Positions 55,864 through 64,000 of a stretch of 64,000 bases of DNA are shown here, in pieces. Source of the DNA: Bacteroidota bacterium (GTDB lineage: Bacteria; Bacteroidota; Ignavibacteria; Kapaibacteriales; UBA961); assembly GCA_009919265.1 (NCBI GenBank), contig RGCF01000006.1, positions 1-64,000 on the forward strand, written 5' to 3'. How positions within the stretch are numbered: the stretch's first letter is position 1; every line of letters begins with the position of its first letter. A program made the translations under genes and the position numbers. The notes below the pieces were generated by a model. The model searched no databases. It was not told the origin of the DNA and saw only the letters and a list, made by a program, of their open reading frames with translations.

Positions 55864-58329
55864 ATGATGAAAAATAAAGACAATGAATCACCAAAGAAAG
55901 TTCCTTTAAAAGCAACTGAACTCAAGCATGATCAATTAACATGGACATGCCCCGAACATATTTTTACATTTAACTCGACAAAAGAGTTAACACCACTGAA
56001 AGGCATTGTCGGACAAGACCGAGCAATTGAAGCCATTACGCTTGGAGCCGAGCTTCATTCACATGGATATAATGTTTTTGTTTCCGGTGTTAGCGGCACG
56101 GGCAGATTAACCACCGTCAAACATATTCTTGATCAAGTTAGCATAACAAAACCAGTATTGTATGATTACTGTTTTGTTCACAATTTTTTACACCCCGACA
56201 ATCCAACACTTTTGAAATTCTCCAAAGGGCAAGGAAAGCAGTTTTCCAAAGCTATTGAAGATGTGATGATTTTCCTGAAAAGAAGGATTCCGCAATTGTT
56301 TGAAGAAGATTCATTTCAAAAACCAAGAAATGAATTGATTGCTGGTTATCGTGCATCTGAACAGTCCCTTATTTCAACATTCAATGAACGCATTAAGCCA
56401 CTCGGGTTTGCTTTAGGACAGGTTGAAAATGAATTAGGGCTCATGGAATTTGACGTTCTGATTCTTGTAAACAAAAAAGAATATAAAATCAGCGATTTGG
56501 ATACGCTTGTTCGTAATAAGAAAATCACCAAAAAGAAAGCTCAAGAGATCACAAAACAATATCATATTCATCGAACTGAGCTTGAAAACCTTAGTAGGTT
56601 AAGCATGAAACTCATGCAAGAGTTTAGGGATAAAATCAATGAATATGATAAATCCAATGTGTCAAATATCATCAAAGGCGCATTGGAATATGTAAGAGAG
56701 ACCTATCCCACTGAACAGGTCATTACTTATATACAGGATTTCGAACAAGATATATTAGAAAGTCTCGATATCTTTCTTCCCGGTACCGGAAATGAAGAAG
56801 ATGATACAGAAAAACCAACAGATGAAGATATCAAGGCGAAATTTGCTCAATATACTGTGAATGTTGTCCTAGATAATTCACAAACTGATACGGCACCTGT
56901 CATTGTTGAAACTACGCCTTCATTCACCAATCTCTTTGGAACGATTGAAAAAGTATTTGATAATAGAGGCTTTTGGAAAACCGATTTTTCTCAAATCAAA
57001 TCTGGTTCTTTATTGAAAGCAGATCAAGGATATCTGATCGTGAATGCTATGGATATTTTGACAGAAGAAGGTGTATGGCCGGCTTTGAAGAGATTACTAT
57101 TATATGGCAAACTTGAGATAAACTCAGCAGACAGTTTTTTCCAAATCTCTCAGACATTACTCAAACCAGAGGCAATTGATCTCCATGTAAAAGTAATTAT
57201 GATTGGTGATGCTGATGTATATCATAGTTTTTATTTCGGCGAAGAAGACTTTAAGAAGATTTTTAAAGTCAATGCAGAATTTGATTATGAAGCACATAAA
57301 ACCGGTGAAATGATGCATAATTATGCTCATTTCATTCATCAACTTGTTGCGCAAGAATCACTTATACATTTTACAAGATCAGGAGTATCTGCCATTATTG
57401 AATGGGGTGTCCAACATACGGGTACACAATCTAAGATTACTATGCAGTTTAGTGATGTTGCAGACTTAATCCGTGAATCGAGTTATTATGCTCGAAAAGA
57501 TGGAGCTGGACTTGTAGAACGAAAACATGTAACCAAAGCTGTGAAAGCAAGACGGAGAAGAAATGATATTCTCGATGAAAAGATCAAGGAGCAAATTACT
57601 GCAGGCACATTGATGATTGAATGCACCGGTGAACGAATCGGACAGATCAATGGATTAACTGTCTATGATACAGGATTGGTCTCATTTGGTAAACCTGCAC
57701 GTATAACAGCTGGTGTTGGTATTGGAACATCAGGGATTATCAATATCGAAAGAGAATCTGAAATGAGTGGAAATATCCATGATAAAGGTGTCATGATTTT
57801 ATCCGGATTCTTGAGAGATCGTTTTGCTCAAACATATCCAATTACGATGTCAGCATCCATTGCATTTGAACAAAGTTATGATGGGATTGATGGCGATAGT
57901 GCAACTGCAGCAGAAGTCATTGCATTATTGAGCGCTATTACGAAGATTCCAATTAAGCAACATCTTGCAATAACAGGTTCAATGAATCAAAAAGGAGATA
58001 TTCAAGCTGTGGGCGGAGTGAATGAAAAAGTGATGGGATTTTTTGAACTTTGCAATGAACAAGGTTTGACCGGAGAGCAAGGTGTGGTCATTCCATCCAA
58101 AAATATTCAAGACTTGATGCTCGACCCGGAAATCATCAAAGCTGTGAAAGCGAAGTCCTTTCACATATATGCTATTTCATCAATTGAAGAAGCAGTCGAA
58201 CTCATGATGGGTCAAAGTGCAGGTGAGATGCAATCAGATGGTGAATATATCAATGGTGTCTTTGGAGAGGCAAGCAAAGTATTGCAAACTTATATGGCGC
58301 ATACTTCTCACAATCAAAAAACCTTATAA
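55864..58329 (+). CDS. LonB/LonC-like ATP-dependent protease (AAA-type, degenerate Walker A)
   Basis: 821 residues. An N-terminal AAA region has GVSGTGRLTT in place of a GxxxxGK(S/T) Walker A (Lys replaced by Arg), as in the Lon-like family whose ATPase is altered. A long coiled insert (about 105-285) follows, then a second ATPase lobe and a Lon-type protease domain with catalytic Ser679 (GDSATAAE) and Lys722 (GGVNEKV). By coincidence these equal the E. coli Lon numbers, though this protein has a different N-terminal half. It has no LON N-domain. A bidirectional terminator separates it from the convergent gene. Confidence 0.88.
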   Translation: MMKNKDNESPKKVPLKATELKHDQLTWTCPEHIFTFNSTKELTPLKGIVGQDRAIEAITLGAELHSHGYNVFVSGVSGTGRLTTVKHILDQVSITKPVLYDYCFVHNFLHPDNPTLLKFSKGQGKQFSKAIEDVMIFLKRRIPQLFEEDSFQKPRNELIAGYRASEQSLISTFNERIKPLGFALGQVENELGLMEFDVLILVNKKEYKISDLDTLVRNKKITKKKAQEITKQYHIHRTELENLSRLSMKLMQEFRDKINEYDKSNVSNIIKGALEYVRETYPTEQVITYIQDFEQDILESLDIFLPGTGNEEDDTEKPTDEDIKAKFAQYTVNVVLDNSQTDTAPVIVETTPSFTNLFGTIEKVFDNRGFWKTDFSQIKSGSLLKADQGYLIVNAMDILTEEGVWPALKRLLLYGKLEINSADSFFQISQTLLKPEAIDLHVKVIMIGDADVYHSFYFGEEDFKKIFKVNAEFDYEAHKTGEMMHNYAHFIHQLVAQESLIHFTRSGVSAIIEWGVQHTGTQSKITMQFSDVADLIRESSYYARKDGAGLVERKHVTKAVKARRRRNDILDEKIKEQITAGTLMIECTGERIGQINGLTVYDTGLVSFGKPARITAGVGIGTSGIINIERESEMSGNIHDKGVMILSGFLRDRFAQTYPITMSASIAFEQSYDGIDGDSATAAEVIALLSAITKIPIKQHLAITGSMNQKGDIQAVGGVNEKVMGFFELCNEQGLTGEQGVVIPSKNIQDLMLDPEIIKAVKAKSFHIYAISSIEEAVELMMGQSAGEMQSDGEYINGVFGEASKVLQTYMAHTSHNQKTL

Positions 58330-58360
58330 AACAAAAGCCCGATTATATCGGGCTTTTGTT
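58330..58360. terminator. Bidirectional terminator between the Lon-like and amidohydrolase-like genes
   Basis: AACAAAAGCCCGAT pairs with ATCGGGCTTTTGTT, with T-rich arms on both strands. It sits exactly between two convergent stops and can serve both genes. Confidence 0.92.
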
Positions 58361-59658
58361 TATTTCATCTGTTGATATCGCGTACGATACTTTTTAGCTA
58401 AATCGGTATGTCTATTATCCAAGTCAATTTTTTTTCCTTGAATAAATGCATGTTCAACCTTATTTGTTAAAGCATCCAATGCATTACCTGCAGAAACAAA
58501 AAGGGTTGCATCTTTTCCAATATCCAATGTTCCAACTCTATTCGAGATCCCAAGCATTGATGCCGGATTGATTGTCAATCCCCTTAGAGCTGCTTCTTCA
58601 CCCAAACCAAAGGCAATGGCAGTACCTGCATTGAATGGCAGATTTCTTTGCTGCCAAAAAGATGATTCAGTAAATGCCCAATTAATGCCTGCAGTTTCCA
58701 GAATAGATGGCAATGTATATGGTTCATCATAACCAGCATCATCATTTCTTGGGAGCGAATGTGTCCTAGGCAAGATGATTGGAACTCTTGCCAATTGCAA
58801 TTCTTCCAAGCACAAATGCGCCTCTGATGCACCTGAAATAATTCCATTTAATTTATGTTCAGAAATGATTTCAAGAGCAGCAAGGATTTGTTCTTTCTTT
58901 GTTGCTGAAAATAGAACAGGCATTTGCTTTTCAAATATGGGACGCATTGCTTCCAAACGAATATCTTGAGCATTCTCAGCCAATCCATTGCGAGCTGCAA
59001 GCGAATACATTTTTGCTTTTGCAATGTATTGTTTCAATTCACGAAGATTATTATCAGCGTCTTTTATTTGCTCTTCTGCACTTTTATTTATCCATGGTGC
59101 TGAATTTACACTTAAAGAAGGGATATTCACTACTATAGCAAAAGTAGGTTGCAATGCAATATCTTCTTTCGTCCACCCATCCAATTGCATAATTGCACTT
59201 TTTCCGGAAATAGCTCCACCTTCAGGAACAATATGCGCAATCAATACACCATTATGTCTGATTGTAGGAATCACTTCGCTATCTGGATTATATGCTGTGC
59301 TAGCTTTTGCATTTGGATTAAATGGACCGGACTCTGCATTGTCGCGTGTTGACCTGACAGCTTCAATTTCAACTAAACCCAATGTAGTTTCAGCTGAGAT
59401 AAATCCCGGATAAATTGATTTGCCTGTGCAATCAATGATTTCAGCATTGGAAGGTATATCAACATTTTTTCCAATCGCAATAATTTTTCCTTTATCAAAA
59501 ATCACGGTGGCACCTTCAAGTGTTCCCTGTGAAATTGTGTACACTTTTGCATTCTTTAATGCGATGGGTTGTTTTTGTGGAGCCCCAGGGACTTTATCAT
59601 GTCCTTGAAGGATGCATACAGATGCAATAAACGCTGTTATGATCGGCAAATATTTCAT
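58360..59658 (-). CDS. Secreted amidohydrolase-like protein lacking the HxH motif
   Basis: 432 residues from the ATG at 59658 (signal peptide MKYLPIITAFIASVCILQG). The composite beta-sandwich start is clear (ALKNAKVYTISQGTLEGATVIFDKGKIIAIG), and the C-terminal segment LRGLTINPASMLGISNRVGTLDIGKDATLFV is typical of amidohydrolases. But the metal-binding HxH after the PGFI element is replaced by PGFISAETTLGLVEIEAV (84-101), so the usual metal site is absent. It is therefore either an inactive relative, a binding protein, or an enzyme with altered chemistry. A similar degenerate group occurs in Bacteroidota, as far as I recall. Confidence 0.75.
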   Translation of the reverse strand: MKYLPIITAFIASVCILQGHDKVPGAPQKQPIALKNAKVYTISQGTLEGATVIFDKGKIIAIGKNVDIPSNAEIIDCTGKSIYPGFISAETTLGLVEIEAVRSTRDNAESGPFNPNAKASTAYNPDSEVIPTIRHNGVLIAHIVPEGGAISGKSAIMQLDGWTKEDIALQPTFAIVVNIPSLSVNSAPWINKSAEEQIKDADNNLRELKQYIAKAKMYSLAARNGLAENAQDIRLEAMRPIFEKQMPVLFSATKKEQILAALEIISEHKLNGIISGASEAHLCLEELQLARVPIILPRTHSLPRNDDAGYDEPYTLPSILETAGINWAFTESSFWQQRNLPFNAGTAIAFGLGEEAALRGLTINPASMLGISNRVGTLDIGKDATLFVSAGNALDALTNKVEHAFIQGKKIDLDNRHTDLAKKYRTRYQQMK

Positions 59659-59716
59659 TCTTGACTCAACACAAAATAGATGATAAAAAAACAATCCAAA
59701 TGGCTATAAAGTGAGA

Positions 59717-59748
59717 TGCCCTTTGACGTCACCACTCGTCAAAGGGCA
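59717..59748. other. Strong hairpin of unknown role upstream of the amidohydrolase-like gene
   Basis: 12-bp perfect stem TGCCCTTTGACG / CGTCAAAGGGCA (59717-59728, 59737-59748) with an 8-nt loop. No T tract follows on either strand, so it is not a standard terminator. It lies about 60-90 bp upstream of the minus-strand amidohydrolase-like ATG. The rest of the 293-bp gap from 59659 to 59951 includes two short palindromes (59782-59792 and 59798-59807, TGAG-N3/N2-CTCA) and otherwise nothing I recognise. Confidence 0.6.
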
Positions 59749-59907
59749 CTCCCCATCCCACCTTTTCACCACCACAACAAATGAGTAACTCAACAAGTGA
59801 GAACTCAGGGACAAATATAACATGAGACCCTATGCAATGCAAGTGGAAAAAAGAAGAAAAAAGGATTTTTTTACTATGTGGATAAGTATGAAAAATATCC
59901 AAAGAGA

Positions 59908-59938
59908 TTGGTTATATCGGAAAAAAGCCGGATATTTG
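59908..59938 (+). promoter_or_regulatory. Candidate promoter of tRNA-Pro
   Basis: TTG at 59908-59910, 20-bp spacer, GATATTTG at 59931-59938 (one mismatch to TAnnTTTG). The start point would be near 59945, 7 nt before the mature tRNA. Confidence 0.5.
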
Positions 59939-59951
59939 TCTTCCTTTTCGA

Positions 59952-60026
59952 CGGGGTGTAGCGCAGTCCGGTTAGCGCACCTGCTTTGGGAGCAGGGGGT
60001 CGTGAGTTCGAATCCCACCACCCCGA
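59952..60026 (+). tRNA. tRNA-Pro (anticodon UGG)
   Basis: 75 nt. Acceptor arms CGGGGTG / CACCCCG (59952-59958, 60019-60025) pair fully; anticodon stem CCTGC/GCAGG with loop TTTGGGA gives TGG at 59987-59989. The T-arm has GTTCGAATCCC. Discriminator A; CCA is not encoded. Own promoter and terminator make it a single-gene unit. Confidence 0.97.
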
Positions 60027-60032
60027 CGATAC

Positions 60033-60060
60033 AAATACCGCCATTTGGCGGTATTTTTTT
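60033..60060 (+). terminator. Intrinsic terminator after tRNA-Pro
   Basis: 10-bp stem AAATACCGCC / GGCGGTATTT (60033-60042, 60047-60056), 4-nt loop, then a T tract. It borders the 3' end of the convergent phosphoribosyltransferase gene (60059). Confidence 0.92.
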
Positions 60061-60598
60061 ATGCCCTTTCCAAAATTTGAACGGGATTGATGGCTTCGAT
60101 TTCTTGAATTTCTCTTTTTACTACTGAAATTTGCCTCACATTGAGAGGTGTTTTTCGTGTTGTTACATCAATCAGCGATGCAATACCAATCAATCTGGCA
60201 TCTTGCGAGAGAATTTCTCTACCAATTGGTTTATATGGGGAAATATCATCCAGCAGTATATCATCTACAATAATTGCTCTATCTCCTGAATGAATTGCCA
60301 AAGATTCATAAAAGACAGTATCGGTAGATGACCTCCAAAGGAGTCTTGCTTCCAATTGCCTTGCAATTTCCGCAGCAAAGGGCAATGCACCGATCCTAGC
60401 ACCAATCACCACTTGCACATCCATATCCCAAAAGTGCTTGACGATTTCATAACTCAATTTTCTACATAGAGGCGGATACTGAAATGCCTTTGCGGGAGCA
60501 TACCATTCATTCACAATACGATGATCGGGTAAAATGAATGCTCCATTCAATAAAGCACCACAAGCAGACAATTCATTGATGATCTCTTGATGTTCCAT
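60059..60598 (-). CDS. Phosphoribosyltransferase, orotate phosphoribosyltransferase-like
   Basis: 179 residues. The PRPP-binding motif RAIIVDDILLDD is at 107-118 and an N-terminal PAKAFQYPPLCRKLSYEIVKHF region resembles PyrE-type enzymes. Orotate phosphoribosyltransferase makes OMP in pyrimidine synthesis, but other purine/pyrimidine salvage PRTs share this build. The start codon overlaps the stop of the DUF5686 gene by one base (TAATG), so it is translated with it. Exact substrate is uncertain. Confidence 0.75.
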   Translation of the reverse strand: MEHQEIINELSACGALLNGAFILPDHRIVNEWYAPAKAFQYPPLCRKLSYEIVKHFWDMDVQVVIGARIGALPFAAEIARQLEARLLWRSSTDTVFYESLAIHSGDRAIIVDDILLDDISPYKPIGREILSQDARLIGIASLIDVTTRKTPLNVRQISVVKREIQEIEAINPVQILERA

Positions 60599-63015
60599 TA
60601 GAATGTTGCCGAGGAAATCGTAAATCTATATTCAGGTTGCATGCGTTGACTGTGTCTTGCAGAAAAATCCAAACGGAAAAACAGCAATATTCTATTCAAA
60701 GCAATACCTGTTTCATAATAATATGTGTCTTGAGATTGTGATGTTGATGGCAAAGGCTGCAATAGGATTGCACCCTTTGAAAAATCAGTCCAACCAATGC
60801 TTCCGGTAAGTATGAATTCAATTCCGAAAGATGCAATGCTTGGTATTCTCAATACACCTGGAATGACTTCACCGAAACTATGCTCCATTGACAATGCAGC
60901 GAATCTATCACCATAAAATTCTTTTACATTCATCCCTCTAAATACTCCATCTCCGGCTGTTGAGGAAATGGATGATTCAAGTGAGTAAAATCGTTGTGGA
61001 GGAATATCTCCCCAAGACCAACCACCTGTTAATCGCATATCCAATCTCCATAATGGTAATGTTGGAGTACGATAAAATGATTGAAACCCTAATTGTGAAA
61101 AAGAAACTTCGCTTACAGATTTGATAGCATGATTAGCAGTTATGATAAAACCACCAGTGGATATTCGGCGAACGGGAGTAAACTGATATCGGAATTCACC
61201 ATTGACAATAGTATATGTACCTGTTAGTATCAGTGGATTGCCCCGAAATGAAACAGCATCTCTTGCAAGCAGAGCATAGTTTGTATTGACAAATGCTGGT
61301 TCATGATGTTCTTGCCGTATTCCAAAGCGAATGGCTGATGGACGAATAAAATCTTCCCTCCGCAAAAATCTGAGTTGACCCCATCCATATTCCCAATATA
61401 AACCCATACCTTGATTATAATAATAATCTCCATAGTCATTTTTGAATAAGAAAGAAAGCGTATTGATTCCATTCACACCAATGACATATGGATTATCTCT
61501 CCTAGATAATGTTGAGTATGCCTGTGCTTCTATGAATTGCTTTTTAGATTTATCTAGATATTGCCTGTGAAAAAGATCAATGTAGGGTTTTTTGTCCGCC
61601 CACCCATAACCAACTTGTACTCCTGTTTCAGCATTGAACTGTTGTGTGAATTGCAGTCCTATTCCTGTATATGCTCCATGTACGCGATTATAACGCAAAA
61701 TATTTTCAAATCCGGTGAATGGTCTCTGCTGAAATTGTTGAAAGAATCTAGATACATCACCCAATAGTGAATTAAATGCACTTGTAGCAAGCGAATCCGG
61801 ATCTTCCAATGACTTCTGAATTTGAACATATGCCTGTTCTTCTTCTAGTTTCAATGGAAGTACAACTTGCTCATTCCAGAATGTTGAATCGAATACTTGC
61901 GCTTTTTCATTGACCTCTACTCTTCTTTGCTCAAAGATTTCTGGATTGATCTCTTGATTGATAGCATATTCATAGGCAACTGTTTCGATGGTGATATCCA
62001 CCCTTGGAGCAAATAAGAAAAGTATTTCTGCAGATAATGATGAATAGATTCGCAAACTCACCGGAAGTGCAAATCTTGACTCAAATTCTTGAAAACTCTG
62101 CTCAATGATAAATGATGCATCGAAAGGTAGTTTTACCGCTCTATTAGGAACAAGCGAGACAAAAACTGGTGACAATTGCTGTTTTTGAATGTGGATGACC
62201 CCAGAAAACAATCGTCTCTGCATTGTTTTGGGCTTCACTTGGATTTTGGCTATTTCTTCACCATCATCTGATGAAGTTCCCTCCAAGATAAAGTCATAAT
62301 AGTCAAGTGCATTGGGATGAAATGGAGAATATACTTCTTCACCTGTTATTGATACAACATCTTCATAGCAATTGATATTAGTACCAAATGCAACAAAATT
62401 GGCTTGAGGTGGGATATTTGCTGTTTGTCGTTTCTGAAGAATTTCATTGAAAAACTTGTCCGGTTTTGCAAAATATCCTTTTGAATAGGATTCAAGAATT
62501 GAAAAAATACTCGTATCATTTCTACCGCTACTTCTTCCGGCAGTCAATGTATCGGCACTCACAACAAATTTCGTGTATAACATATAGGTATACTGTTGCA
62601 GTGAATCTCGCCATTGTTGTTTCTTTTGTATAACTGAACGCATGAGTTTCACACCTGGATCTTCAGCAGATACTATGACCTCGGCAGATCTAAATGCTGA
62701 TTGACTTAATTGCATGTCAATCACAATCCCGGCTGAAGTAAGTGTGATGTTTTTGGTAGCAGATGTATATCCAACCATACTAAATGTTAATGAATAGTCC
62801 CCTTCTTTTACTCTCAGTAGATATGTCCCCTGTTTCGATGTAACGGTAGCTTTTGAATCTATGCCAATTGCTTTAATGGTCACGAACTTCAGTGGTTCTC
62901 CTGTTTCAGCATCTTTAATGGTTCCTCTGATTGTTGACAACTGAGTTGCTAACATACCATCATGCACAATGAGGCATGAAATAAGCGTACATAGTATGAA
63001 AGTCAATGTTTTCAT
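60598..63015 (-). CDS. DUF5686 and carboxypeptidase-regulatory-like outer-membrane protein
   Basis: 805 residues. Signal peptide (MKTLTFILCTLISCLIVHDGMLA), then a carboxypeptidase-regulatory-like domain (about 27-105, RGTIKDAETGEPLKFVTIKA and YSLTFSMVGYTS), followed by the DUF5686 body that looks like an outer-membrane barrel, ending at YRFTISSATF. DUF5686 proteins are characteristic of Bacteroidota and relatives and have no established function. It lies 9 bp after the rluB-like gene and overlaps the next gene by one base. Confidence 0.85.
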   Translation of the reverse strand: MKTLTFILCTLISCLIVHDGMLATQLSTIRGTIKDAETGEPLKFVTIKAIGIDSKATVTSKQGTYLLRVKEGDYSLTFSMVGYTSATKNITLTSAGIVIDMQLSQSAFRSAEVIVSAEDPGVKLMRSVIQKKQQWRDSLQQYTYMLYTKFVVSADTLTAGRSSGRNDTSIFSILESYSKGYFAKPDKFFNEILQKRQTANIPPQANFVAFGTNINCYEDVVSITGEEVYSPFHPNALDYYDFILEGTSSDDGEEIAKIQVKPKTMQRRLFSGVIHIQKQQLSPVFVSLVPNRAVKLPFDASFIIEQSFQEFESRFALPVSLRIYSSLSAEILFLFAPRVDITIETVAYEYAINQEINPEIFEQRRVEVNEKAQVFDSTFWNEQVVLPLKLEEEQAYVQIQKSLEDPDSLATSAFNSLLGDVSRFFQQFQQRPFTGFENILRYNRVHGAYTGIGLQFTQQFNAETGVQVGYGWADKKPYIDLFHRQYLDKSKKQFIEAQAYSTLSRRDNPYVIGVNGINTLSFLFKNDYGDYYYNQGMGLYWEYGWGQLRFLRREDFIRPSAIRFGIRQEHHEPAFVNTNYALLARDAVSFRGNPLILTGTYTIVNGEFRYQFTPVRRISTGGFIITANHAIKSVSEVSFSQLGFQSFYRTPTLPLWRLDMRLTGGWSWGDIPPQRFYSLESSISSTAGDGVFRGMNVKEFYGDRFAALSMEHSFGEVIPGVLRIPSIASFGIEFILTGSIGWTDFSKGAILLQPLPSTSQSQDTYYYETGIALNRILLFFRLDFSARHSQRMQPEYRFTISSATF

Positions 63016-63024
63016 CGATATAAA

Positions 63025-63945
63025 TCAAAATGCTCTATCAAGCCCAACCATATCACGCAATGCCCTTACTTCCGATTTTGTTAATTGTCTATGCTCACCT
63101 CTTCGCAATCCACTTGTTGACAATGTGGCAAATCGTTTTCTGTCAAGTTTTTTTACATCATATCCCAAAGCTTCAAATATCCTTCTCACTTCTCTATTCT
63201 TCCCTTCGGCAAGAATTAAATTAACGATGCTATGATCTTTAGGGTCAACAAAAACTTCACATGCTCCTGTTTTCCCATCTTCTAGTTCTATACCATAACT
63301 TATGTTCCGAGCATCTCGAAGATCTATATCTTTATCAAGACCTACTTTATACTCTCTTTTGATTTCATATTTGGGATGGGTAAGGCGATAAGCAAGTTCT
63401 CCATCATTTGTAATCAATAATGCACCGGTAGTATTTCTGTCCAATCTTCCAACCGGGAATATCCGATACTTGCTACGGATAAGATCTAATACTGTAGTCC
63501 TGCCTAATTCATCTGAAGCTGTAGTAATAACATCTTTGGGTTTATTTAATAGAAAGTACACAAGAAATCTTCGATCAGTAACGGGTTCACCTTTTACGGT
63601 AACAAAATCTTCCAATTGAATTCTTGTCGAGAGGTCTGTAACTACTTTCCCATTTACTTTTACCATTCCGGCAGTGATAAACTCTTCAACTGCTCTTCTG
63701 GCTCCAATACCAGCATCAGCTAAATATTTATTGATTCTGGTCCCTTGTCCTTTTGTTTGTTGTGCCTTTTGCGTTTTCCCTCGAGATGCAGTGTTTGAAC
63801 GTTGTTTCGAAGAAGGTCTATTGCGCGATGAATCACCAAAACCACTATGTGAAGTAGACTGTTTTTTCCGTGGTGTTTTTGTATTCTTACTCTGACCGGC
63901 AGGTTTGGAAGATCTAGTAGAAGATCCCGTTCTTTTTGCTTTCAT
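63025..63945 (-). CDS. rluB: RNA pseudouridine synthase, RluB/RsuA family, with long basic N-terminal tail
   Basis: 306 residues from the ATG at 63945 (preceded by AGAGG). An S4 domain (about 69-115, RINKYLADAGIGARRAVEEFI) is followed by the RsuA-type catalytic domain with Asp169 in VGRLDRNTTGALLIT and EGKNREVRRIFEALGYDVKKLDR. RluB modifies U2605 of 23S rRNA in E. coli; the equivalent site here is inferred. The first 68 residues are a disordered Lys/Arg/Ser/Thr-rich extension, much longer than in most RluB proteins. First gene of the operon with DUF5686 and the phosphoribosyltransferase. Confidence 0.87.
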   Translation of the reverse strand: MKAKRTGSSTRSSKPAGQSKNTKTPRKKQSTSHSGFGDSSRNRPSSKQRSNTASRGKTQKAQQTKGQGTRINKYLADAGIGARRAVEEFITAGMVKVNGKVVTDLSTRIQLEDFVTVKGEPVTDRRFLVYFLLNKPKDVITTASDELGRTTVLDLIRSKYRIFPVGRLDRNTTGALLITNDGELAYRLTHPKYEIKREYKVGLDKDIDLRDARNISYGIELEDGKTGACEVFVDPKDHSIVNLILAEGKNREVRRIFEALGYDVKKLDRKRFATLSTSGLRRGEHRQLTKSEVRALRDMVGLDRAF

Positions 63946-63969
63946 TCTATTCCTCTTTGTAATGCAAGA

Positions 63970-63977
63970 CAAAATTA
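63970..63977 (-). promoter_or_regulatory. Candidate -7 element (TAATTTTG) for the rluB operon
   Basis: On the minus strand TAATTTTG lies 24 bp before the ATG at 63945 (leader about 18 nt). The -33 region falls at the window edge and shows no clear TTG in the visible part. Confidence 0.35.
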
Positions 63978-64000
63978 CGGAATTCTTGTGTTGTTGGAAT

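Noticed and set aside
58988-59413. A 141-residue plus-strand frame opposite the amidohydrolase-like gene
   Set aside because: No start signal, composition typical of an antisense shadow, and the minus-strand gene has clear family segments.
1-64000. Mobile elements, integrases, prophage or toxin-antitoxin genes
   Set aside because: No transposase, integrase or inverted terminal repeats were recognised; gene order and strand use look like ordinary chromosome.

Overview
The window is an AT-rich, gene-dense bacterial chromosome segment with about 47 protein genes, two tRNAs and one riboswitch. No insertion sequences, phage genes or CRISPR arrays were seen, and no gene-free stretch exceeds about 300 bp. 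The organism is almost certainly a Gram-negative member of the FCB (Bacteroidota-Chlorobi-Ignavibacteria-Kapabacteria) group. The evidence is a full-length SprA type IX secretion (T9SS) translocon, three secreted proteins with C-terminal T9SS sorting tails, two TonB-dependent receptors, a DUF5686 protein with a carboxypeptidase-regulatory-like N-domain, a heptosyltransferase-type enzyme, and promoters of the Bacteroidota form TTG-N19/20-TAnnTTTG. A deep branch such as Ignavibacteria or Kapabacteria is my inference and is not proven here. Layout, 1-16 kb: the tail of a T9SS cargo protein; sprA with a family 9 glycosyltransferase; a convergent biotin carboxylase; then a + strand run with a GDP-mannose pyrophosphorylase/phosphomannomutase-like fusion, a secreted GH27 alpha-galactosidase, a PTS EIIA protein and a coiled-coil exported protein. 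16-24 kb: murI, two orphan Dpp/Opp permeases, holA, the information-processing block rpsT - tRNA-Arg(ACG) - rpsO - terminator, and pnp with a structured leader. 23-38 kb: a DUF3179 membrane protein, an ABC exporter, an SPFH protein, an AddB-like iron-sulfur nuclease, rluE-like and rsmE RNA-modification genes, a 1411-aa VWA-domain T9SS cargo protein, an M20 amidohydrolase and a DCC-family protein. 38-46 kb: a minus-strand pair encoding a small ubiquitin-fold-like protein and a lipoprotein; divergent from it, a textbook promoter, TPP riboswitch and TonB-dependent receptor (predicted thiamin uptake); an RlmI-like methyltransferase; an outer-membrane barrel-like protein with hisS; and crcB. 46-64 kb: uvrA, a flippase-like membrane protein and crcB as one minus-strand operon; a three-gene minus-strand operon (dual-specificity phosphatase, lipoprotein, TonB receptor); an esterase and an NAD-dependent epimerase; msrB; a LonB/LonC-like protease; a secreted amidohydrolase-like protein lacking the usual HxH motif; tRNA-Pro(UGG); and a minus-strand operon rluB-like - DUF5686 - phosphoribosyltransferase. 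How it fits together: most of the window is housekeeping (replication, repair, translation, RNA turnover) mixed with envelope functions. SprA would export the sorting-tailed galactosidase and VWA protein made here, and the TonB receptors would import thiamin and an unknown ligand. The least understood parts are the ubiquitin-like/lipoprotein pair beside the TPP riboswitch, the phosphatase-lipoprotein-receptor operon, and the hairpin and palindromes upstream of the secreted amidohydrolase-like gene.
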